In this document: positions 23,135 through 29,383 of the stretch, in pieces | Numbering within the stretch: position 1 is the stretch's first letter | How the letters are laid out: each line of letters opens with the position of its first letter | Assembly (NCBI GenBank): GCA_031282435.1 | Contig: JAITDS010000167.1 | Span: 1 to 33,192, forward strand | Origin: Spirochaetaceae bacterium | GTDB lineage: Bacteria > Spirochaetota > Spirochaetia > Treponematales > Breznakiellaceae | Direction: 5' to 3' | DNA length: 33,192 nt | Translations under genes and position numbers: made by a program | Notes under the pieces: generated by a model | What the model was told of the DNA's origin: nothing | The model's database searches: none | Seen by the model: the letters and a program-made list of their open reading frames with translations, nothing else

Positions 23135-25069
23135 ATGTCAAATTATACACTCAATTTCAAAATAGAAGGCGGAGACCCTGTTTCCGTTAAGTGTCTGTCA
23201 AACGAAACCATACTTGACACAGCCAAACGGGCCGGCGTTGTGATTGACGCGCCGTGCGGAGGGAACGGTACTTGCGGAAAATGCCGGATAAAAATACTGT
23301 CCGGCAAAAGCACCGGAGAAAAATCCAAGTTAATAACGGATGCCGATTATTCGGACGGCTGGCGTTTAGCGTGTGGTTCCAAACCGGATTCCGATTTAGA
23401 GCTATTCCTCCCCGCCACCGCCCAAGCGTTTCAGAGCAGAATACGGGTAACGGATTTTTCAGGCACGCGCGAGAAAGCCGCGTTTGAAAGTTTGCGCGTC
23501 TCGCTTAAAGAACTGGGGTTTGAAAACGATTACGGAATCGAAAAAGTTGCCGTAGAGATGACCGAACCCACGCTTGAAGACGCGATGGCGGACCGTGAGC
23601 GGCTGGAAAACGCGCTTATCGAAAAAACCGGAGTTTCCGCAGTACAATTTAGTCTTTTTGCGCTGCGCCGTATGCCGTATTCTCTGCGTAAAGACGGTTT
23701 TAAGGCCGTCTGCGTACTACGCCGCGAAGGTGAAACCTGTACAGCACTTGACGTGCTTGCGGGAGACGATTCCGCGCAAGACAGTCCGCTATACGGCCTA
23801 GCGATAGACATAGGAACAACAACTGTTTCGATATTGCTGGTAAACCTTAAAACCGGAGATCCGGTTACGGCGGCTTCCGGCGGAAACGCGCAGATACGTT
23901 ACGGCGCTGACGTGATAAACCGTATTATCGAAAGCACAAAGCCCGGCGGTCTGGAACGGTTGCAAAAAGCCATAATAAACGAGTGTCTAACACCGTTGAT
24001 ACGGCGTGTCTGTATCAACGCCGGCATAGAACCGGAACAAATTTACCGTGTTACTATTGCCGGTAATACAACTATGACCCATTTTGCGATAGGCGTACCG
24101 GGCGAATTTATACGGCTTGAACCTTATGTTCCCGCTTTCTTCAAAACGGACCCGCTCTGCGCCTGTGAAATCGGCCTTCCCGTGAATACGGGCGCTCAAG
24201 TTATATTTGCCCCGTCCATAGGCTCCTATGTAGGCGGCGACATTACCGCCGGAGTTTTCTCGTCTATGATATACAACAAAGACACCTTGTCTCTATTTAT
24301 AGATCTAGGCACAAACGGCGAGCTTGTATTCGGCGGCAAAGAATTCCTTATGTCGTGCGCCTGTTCCGCCGGACCGGCTTTTGAAGGCGGGGAGATAAGC
24401 TGCGGGATGAGAGCCACAAACGGAGCGGTTGAAGCCTGCGAAATAGATAAGGAGACTATGGAACCAAAACTCCGAATCATAGGGAACGCGGGTGAAAAAG
24501 CGGCGGGTCTTTGCGGTTCCGGACTAATTGATATAATAGGCGAGCTTTTTCGCTGCGGGATAATCAACGCTAAAGGGAAGTTCAATGTGGAAGGAAAGCG
24601 CATAGTGAAAGACGATTACGGCGGAAAAAGTTACATTGTGGCATTTGCGGCTGACAGCGCGACAGGCAGAGACATTATGCTTACGGAAAGTGATATTGAC
24701 AACTTTATTCGCGCAAAAGGCGCGATTTTTTCGGCGATACGCACCATGCTTGCCACCGTAGATATGCCGCAGGAAGCGATAGACGATGTGTACATCGCGG
24801 GCGGTATAGGCAGCGGGATTGATATTGGACACGCAATTCTGATAGGAATGCTGCCGAATCTTCCGGTTGAAAAGTTCCACTACTTGGGCAATACCTCGCT
24901 TTCCGGGGCTTACGGTATGCTGATATCCGACAAGGCGGTTGAACAGGTAAAAAACTGCGCCAACTCTATGACCTATCTGGAACTTTCTTCGCACCCGTCC
25001 TATATGGACGAGTTTGTAGCCGCCTGCTTTCTGCCGCACACGGACGCAAGTTTGTTCGCAAACAATTAG
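23135..25069 (+). CDS. 2Fe-2S/ASKHA protein, corrinoid activator (RACo-like)
   Basis: 644 residues with the layout of reductive activators of corrinoid proteins: an N-terminal 2Fe-2S ferredoxin domain (Cys ligands in APCGGNGTCGKCRI ~residues 39-50 and LACGSKP ~79-82), a linker (~100-220), and a C-terminal ASKHA ATPase domain (DUF4445) starting LAIDIGTTTVSILLVNL at ~225, with DLGTNGELVFG (~390), SCACSAGPAFEGG and IAGGIGSGIDIG (~555). In acetogens such proteins use ATP to re-reduce Co(II) of corrinoid proteins; whether the partner is the CO2-fixation corrinoid protein or a methyltransferase is unknown. AGGGGG precedes the ATG. No methyltransferase or Wood-Ljungdahl gene lies in the window. Confidence 0.85.
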   Translation: MSNYTLNFKIEGGDPVSVKCLSNETILDTAKRAGVVIDAPCGGNGTCGKCRIKILSGKSTGEKSKLITDADYSDGWRLACGSKPDSDLELFLPATAQAFQSRIRVTDFSGTREKAAFESLRVSLKELGFENDYGIEKVAVEMTEPTLEDAMADRERLENALIEKTGVSAVQFSLFALRRMPYSLRKDGFKAVCVLRREGETCTALDVLAGDDSAQDSPLYGLAIDIGTTTVSILLVNLKTGDPVTAASGGNAQIRYGADVINRIIESTKPGGLERLQKAIINECLTPLIRRVCINAGIEPEQIYRVTIAGNTTMTHFAIGVPGEFIRLEPYVPAFFKTDPLCACEIGLPVNTGAQVIFAPSIGSYVGGDITAGVFSSMIYNKDTLSLFIDLGTNGELVFGGKEFLMSCACSAGPAFEGGEISCGMRATNGAVEACEIDKETMEPKLRIIGNAGEKAAGLCGSGLIDIIGELFRCGIINAKGKFNVEGKRIVKDDYGGKSYIVAFAADSATGRDIMLTESDIDNFIRAKGAIFSAIRTMLATVDMPQEAIDDVYIAGGIGSGIDIGHAILIGMLPNLPVEKFHYLGNTSLSGAYGMLISDKAVEQVKNCANSMTYLELSSHPSYMDEFVAACFLPHTDASLFANN

Positions 25070-25102
25070 GCGCTCACTGCGGCCTTTCAGGGTTTGGGGC
25101 GG

Positions 25103-25290
25103 CGATGCAAGGGTCTTTCGGGAATTGATGTCCGCCGGTCGTCCGGCGCTGAAATCGCCGGACGACCGGCGGGCGGCCACGATGCCCCGCAGGGGTCGCC
25201 CCCTGCGGGGCATCGTGGCCGGAGCGACAGCGGAGCCCCGAAAAGCGCGGTTTTTGCGCCGCTAAAGCGGCGTGAAAATGCGCCCGAAAT
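25103..25290 (+). ncRNA. Modular hairpin element, copy E (long-arm type)
   Basis: GCCGGTCGTCCGGCG/CGCCGGACGACCGGC (25134-25170), then CCACGATGCCCCGCAGGGG pairing with CCCCTGCGGGGCATCGTGG (25177-25218), box 2 GGAGCCCCGAAAAGCGCGG (25232-25250), hairpin TTTTTGCGCCGCT/AGCGGCGTGAAAA and box 3 TGCGCCCGAA. Box 1 is only partly recognisable (GCAAGGG near 25107). It fills most of the 340-base gap before the rhomboid gene. Confidence 0.5.
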
Positions 25291-25409
25291 GAAAAAAGCG
25301 CCGCTAATAATGCGCCGTTGAAACCTTGTTAAACCTTGAATTTTCCTGAAATTGGAATCGCCGCAAGCGCTTACTAGAATCTGAAGTGTTTGGCATATAA
25401 ACTTGAAAT

Positions 25410-26036
25410 ATGAAATTGATACGCAGACCGTTTGAATATAGTTATTTTAACGCGACTCTAATTCTAATAGGCATGAACGTGTTGGTTTTTGCCTTGCAAA
25501 ATATGGCGCCTGTATTAACGTATGTGCTTGCCATGACGCCTGTTGCCGTGCTGAACGGTTGTGTATGGCAGTTTTTTACTTATATGTTCGCGCACGCCGG
25601 TTTTAGCCACATAATCTTTAATATGATTGCGCTGTTTGTGTTTGGAGCGCAGACAGAACGTTACATGGGCAGCAAAGAATTCCTCATTTATTATTTAACA
25701 ACCGGAACGCTTGCCGGTTTTTTTTCGTTTATAGTTTTTTTGCTCACCGGCTCGGCCTATGTGCCTCTGTTGGGCGCTTCTGGAGCCATTTTTGCCGTTC
25801 AGCTTGCTTACGCTGCTTTTTTCCCGAATTCCATACTTTACATCTGGGGAATTTTGCCGTTACGCGCGCCGGTGATGGTACTGATATTTACCGCGATAGA
25901 ATTATTTTCAATGCTGTTTGGCCTGTCTAACGGTGTCGCTCATCTTACCCACCTTGCCGGTTTCGGCTTTGGATGGCTGTATTTTATTATTCGATTTAAT
26001 ACCAATCCGGTTAGGCTTATGCTAGGCAGGCGCTGA
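25410..26036 (+). CDS. Rhomboid-family intramembrane serine protease
   Basis: 208 residues, six membrane helices, normal for bacterial rhomboids. Cleaves membrane proteins within the bilayer. Family marks in order: WQFFTYMFAHAGFSHIIFNMIALFVFG (helix 2 with His and Asn, ~residues 52-78), catalytic Ser in GASGAIFAV (~121-129), and the partner His in VAHLTHLAGFGFGWLY (~177-192). The dyad is intact. No clear ribosome site precedes the ATG; TATAAA (25397-25402) lies within ten bases of it. It overlaps the next gene by one base. The substrate is unknown. Confidence 0.88.
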   Translation: MKLIRRPFEYSYFNATLILIGMNVLVFALQNMAPVLTYVLAMTPVAVLNGCVWQFFTYMFAHAGFSHIIFNMIALFVFGAQTERYMGSKEFLIYYLTTGTLAGFFSFIVFLLTGSAYVPLLGASGAIFAVQLAYAAFFPNSILYIWGILPLRAPVMVLIFTAIELFSMLFGLSNGVAHLTHLAGFGFGWLYFIIRFNTNPVRLMLGRR

Positions 26037-26311
26037 TGTATCCGAAAAACACGAACGTGCCGGATATACGTCCGGCGGACGATTCAAAATTAACTGAAAG
26101 AGACCTTGTTTTTTACTATTCCCGTGAACATCGCCTTAAAAAAGCTAGTCCGCGTGTACGCGCCCTGTACGAAAACACCGAAAAACCAAAGTCGCGTTTG
26201 GGCGGCTTTTTTGGCTCTTTGGTGGATACAAAACCAAAGGCAATGCTGCTAATAGTTATTGCCGTAATCAGCGTCCTAATACTGTTGTTTTCAAATTTAA
26301 ATCTCAATTAA
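26036..26311 (+). CDS. Small single-pass membrane protein
   Basis: 91 residues. The N-terminal ~60 residues are soluble and charged (TERDLVFYYSREHRLKKASPRVRALYENTEKPKSRLGGFFGSL), then one membrane helix AMLLIVIAVISVLILLFSNL at ~69-88 near the C-terminus, giving a tail-anchored look. The start overlaps the rhomboid stop (TGATG), so co-translation is likely. I know no family name; similar small proteins accompany rhomboids in treponemes only as far as I can infer. Confidence 0.7.
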   Translation: MYPKNTNVPDIRPADDSKLTERDLVFYYSREHRLKKASPRVRALYENTEKPKSRLGGFFGSLVDTKPKAMLLIVIAVISVLILLFSNLNLN

Positions 26312-26377
26312 GCGGTCAAACGCTCGATTAGTTAAACGGTCAATTAAACGGCGGCTCCGGCGGCTCGTTTTTTTGAT

Positions 26378-27217
26378 TTAATCCGCGCTGAAGCGCTCAA
26401 TTGACGCCGCGCGCGGAGTATATTCACTGCCGGCGGACAGTATAACTTGGACGCATACGCCTTGTATGCTTGCCGCGCCTTCGGCGGATTGAAGAGGATA
26501 GAGTATCTGTGACTTTGCGCGTTCAAGGCAAATAGTTTTATCCATGCCGATTATGCCGTTCAGAACGCCCGTCATGCCCAAATCGCTGATGTAGGCCGTG
26601 CCTTGCGGCAAGATTTTTTCATCGGCAGTTTGAATATGCGTGTGCGTACCGGCAAACACGGAGGCGCGTCCGTCTACATAAAACCCCAACGCCTCTTTTT
26701 CCTTTGTTGATTCGGCATGAAAATCCACAATTATAACGGGTGTTTCCGCACGCGCCATCGAAAGTCCCCGCAGTTCGTCATCAATACTGCCATAATTTTC
26801 GATAACTCTGTCAAAGGCGCGAAAAGGACAGTCTATCGGCGTCATGTATTCACGTCCTTGAAGGTTGATAACAAGAAAACTAAAATTATTTTTTTTGACA
26901 AGAACAAAACCGCGTCCTACAGCCGGAGACGGATAGTTTGCCGGACGAAGCATACGTTTTTCGGAATCTATGAAAGGCCAAAACGCGCGCTTTTCCCAAA
27001 CATGATTGCCGCTTGTTATTACATCAACTCCGGCGGCAAAAATACGGCGCGCGTCCTGTTCCGTCATACCTAAAATGGATGAATTCTCGCCGTTGGCCGT
27101 AACGAAGTCCGCTTCAAAGCGCTTAATAAGCGCCGGAAGCGTATCTTCCAGCGCTTTAAGACCCGGTTCCCCTACAATATCTCCAAGCATCAGTATGCTT
27201 ACGATATTATCTGGCAT
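26378..27217 (-). CDS. TIGR00282-type metallophosphoesterase (YmdB family)
   Basis: Cytoplasmic binuclear-metal phosphodiesterase; the Bacillus homologue YmdB acts on 2',3'-cyclic nucleotides or cAMP and partners functionally with ribonuclease Y. 279 residues. Metal-binding motifs: ILMLGDIVGEPG (~6-17), TANGENS (~39-45), SGNHVWEKR (~67-75), IIVDFHAESTKEK (~144-156) and FAGTHTHIQTAD (~171-182). I start at the ATG at 27217, inside the ribonuclease Y stop region; a TTG at 27226 is also possible. The overlap means the two genes are translated from one message. Confidence 0.9.
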   Translation of the reverse strand: MPDNIVSILMLGDIVGEPGLKALEDTLPALIKRFEADFVTANGENSSILGMTEQDARRIFAAGVDVITSGNHVWEKRAFWPFIDSEKRMLRPANYPSPAVGRGFVLVKKNNFSFLVINLQGREYMTPIDCPFRAFDRVIENYGSIDDELRGLSMARAETPVIIVDFHAESTKEKEALGFYVDGRASVFAGTHTHIQTADEKILPQGTAYISDLGMTGVLNGIIGMDKTICLERAKSQILYPLQSAEGAASIQGVCVQVILSAGSEYTPRAASIERFSAD

Positions 27218-28736
27218 AGTCAACAATACGGGTTTCTCTTATAATCGTTACTTTTATACGTCCCGGATAATGCAGATCGTCTTCAATTTTTTTTGCGACA
27301 TTACGCGCCATAAAACGAGCCTGATCATCGTTTACCTGCTCATTGTAGACGACAACCCGCAGTTCGCGCCCGGCCTGTATAGCAAAGGCTTTTTCAACAC
27401 CGTTAAAAGATGACGCGATACTCTCAAGGTTTTTAAGCCTTTTAATATAATTGTCAACCGTTTCTTTTCGAGCGCCCGGCCTCGCCGCCGATATAGCGTC
27501 CGCGATCTGGACTATAACCGATTCTATACAGGAAGGCTCTATATCGCCGTGGTGAGCGCCTATAGCGTTTACTACACGGGGGTCTTCGCCCATTTTTCGC
27601 GCCATCTCCATTCCTATTTCCGCGTGATTAAGGTCTGAATCGGTTTCAACGCCTTTGCCTATATCGTGCAGCATCGCCGCCCGCTTAGCAAGCTCGCGGT
27701 TTGCGCCTATTTCAGCGGCAAGCAGGCTGGCAATCTGAGCGACCTCTTTTGAATGTTTAAGCACGTTTTGGCCGTAGCTTGCGCGAAAATACAAACGTCC
27801 AAGCAGGCGTATCGCGTCTTGGTTTATGTTGTGTATACCAAGATCGTATATTAATTTTTCGCCTTCCTCAAATATTTTTTGAGAAATATCCCTGGAAACC
27901 TTGCCGACAACCTCTTCTATTCTAGCCGGATGAATCCGTCCGTCCGAAATTAGACGGTCAAGCGCGACTTTGGCAATCTCACGGCGCACGGGGTCAAAGC
28001 ACGAAATTACAACGGCTTCCGGCGTATCGTCGATGATAATATCGACTCCCGTGATTGTCTCGAAAGTGCGTATATTTCGTCCTTCGCGCCCGATTATACG
28101 CCCCTTCATCTCGTCGTCCGGCAATGAAACGGTTGAAACCGTTACTTCACTTGTAACATCTGTAGCAATCCGCTGAATCGCGGTAATAAGAATATCCTGA
28201 GCCTTCTTTTCGGCTGTAATATTAGCTTCGCTTTCAATCTTGTTAATAATGGTCTGCGCGTCGTGCAAAGCTTCATTTTCAAGATGTTTTATAATTTGGG
28301 ACTTGGCTTCCTCGGCGGTAAGTCCCGAAATACGCTCTAATTCGCTACGGTAACGCTCCTCTTCATTTAGCAACGCATTCTCGCGGGAGGTAAAATTTTT
28401 TTCTTTTTCCGCTAGCTGTTGTTCGACACGCTCCACTTGTCGAAGTTTTTTTTCGATAGAGTCTTCTCGCTGGAGGACTCGATGTTCTAACCTCTGTAAT
28501 TCCGATCGTCTTTCCCGAGTCTCCCTTTCCGCATGATTGCGCTCGCTGATAATTTTTTCTTTTGCTTCAAGAAGCATTTCTTTCCTGATAGCGTCAGCAT
28601 TTTTTACTGCATCCTCTTTAATCCGTCGGGCGAGTTGTTCCGCCGCCGTTAATTGAAATCTGGCATAAAGCCATCTAATGATCCAGCCTAAGGTTAACCC
28701 GGCAAGAGGAAGGATTATCCAAAATACCCAATCCAT
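27207..28736 (-). CDS. rny: Ribonuclease Y
   Basis: Membrane-anchored endoribonuclease that initiates mRNA decay. 509 residues, standard length. N-terminal membrane helix (~3-24), a long charged coiled coil (~30-165), KH domain with GRIIGREGRNIRTFE (~213-227), and HD domain with HSKEVAQIASLLAAEIG and MLHDIGKGVE (metal-binding His-Asp near residues 355-360). The tail AYFVQ-type end is replaced by KVTIIRETRIVDYAR, normal for the family. AAGGGG lies ahead of the ATG. It is followed by the overlapping YmdB-type gene, a conserved bacterial arrangement. Confidence 0.95.
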   Translation of the reverse strand: MDWVFWIILPLAGLTLGWIIRWLYARFQLTAAEQLARRIKEDAVKNADAIRKEMLLEAKEKIISERNHAERETRERRSELQRLEHRVLQREDSIEKKLRQVERVEQQLAEKEKNFTSRENALLNEEERYRSELERISGLTAEEAKSQIIKHLENEALHDAQTIINKIESEANITAEKKAQDILITAIQRIATDVTSEVTVSTVSLPDDEMKGRIIGREGRNIRTFETITGVDIIIDDTPEAVVISCFDPVRREIAKVALDRLISDGRIHPARIEEVVGKVSRDISQKIFEEGEKLIYDLGIHNINQDAIRLLGRLYFRASYGQNVLKHSKEVAQIASLLAAEIGANRELAKRAAMLHDIGKGVETDSDLNHAEIGMEMARKMGEDPRVVNAIGAHHGDIEPSCIESVIVQIADAISAARPGARKETVDNYIKRLKNLESIASSFNGVEKAFAIQAGRELRVVVYNEQVNDDQARFMARNVAKKIEDDLHYPGRIKVTIIRETRIVDYAR

Positions 28737-28900
28737 ATATAACCCCTTACCAAAACAGCATACAAATAGAATTTATGCTACCATGTCAGAATAATTTGGT
28801 CAATTATGCGGAGACCGGCCCGCCAGCGGGTTTCCTACCCCGCGTTCAGCATGAAAGGGGCGCTGACTTACGGGAAGTATGCCTAAATTCGATAGACAGA

Positions 28901-28998
28901 ATTAGGGCGCATTTTTACGCCGCTTTAGCGGCGCAAAAACCGGGCTATCCGCTCTTATGAAAACGCAAGCGTTTTCATACCGCTTCTATCCCTTGCGC
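28901..28998 (-). ncRNA. Modular hairpin element, copy F
   Basis: On the minus strand: box 1 GCGCAAGGGATAGAAGCGG (28980-28998), hairpin TATGAAAACGC/GCGTTTTCATA, box 2 AGCGGATAGCCCGG (28940-28953), hairpin TTTTTGCGCCGCT/AGCGGCGTAAAAA and box 3 TGCGCCCTAATT. In the 647-base gap between ribonuclease Y and the large lipoprotein. Confidence 0.6.
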
Positions 28999-29027
28999 AA
29001 ATCAAGTGTCAACCAAAAGTTGAAATG

Positions 29028-29041
29028 CCCCCCCCCCCCCC
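29028..29041. repeat. Run of 14 C
   Basis: Fourteen C between modular elements F and G, preceded by GAAATG. No pairing G-run nearby. Confidence 0.9.
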
Positions 29042-29205
29042 ACCGATATCGTTTGTAAATCCGTTCCGTCTGCCGCTAATTTACCACCCGATTGCCACCC
29101 CGGTAGACGCATGGCCGCTATACCGGAGTTCCAACGGACAATCAGGTTTTCAGCGGGAGCTTATGCTGTTTACACGTGTTTACACGAATCGTCCGCGCTT
29201 GCGCC

Positions 29206-29305
29206 GCGCAAGGGATAGAAGCGGAATTAAACAGGACGGCGCGCCGTCCTGTTTAATTATAGCGGATAGCCCGGTCGCCGCGGAGCGGCGATGCGCCCGA
29301 ATTCT
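29206..29305 (+). ncRNA. Modular hairpin element, copy G
   Basis: Box 1 GCGCAAGGGATAGAAGCGG (29206-29224), a perfect 34-base palindrome starting AATTAAACAGGACGGCG (29225-29258), box 2 ATAGCGGATAGCCCGG (29259-29274), hairpin TCGCCGC/GCGGCGA (29275-29291), box 3 TGCGCCCGAATTCTG. The first hairpin matches that of copy B rather than those of A, D and F. Confidence 0.6.
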
Positions 29306-29310
29306 GTATT

Positions 29311-29360
29311 AGAGTTGTTCAAAAACTTCAGTTCTCGCAAGCCAAGCAGGACTTGGGCAG
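29311..29360 (-). repeat. GGACTTGTTC palindromic repeat, copy 5 (partial)
   Basis: Only the terminal half is present: on the minus strand, GCTTGGCTTGCGAGAACTGAAG, then TTTTTGAACAACTCTAATAC. It begins about 24 bases beyond the stop of the large lipoprotein gene and abuts copy G of the modular element. Confidence 0.6.
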
Positions 29361-29383
29361 AGTCAATCAGCTTGGCGGATAAG

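Noticed and set aside
24524-25213. 229-codon minus-strand open frame
   Set aside because: Antisense to the corrinoid-activator-like gene and running into a hairpin element; no recognisable domains.
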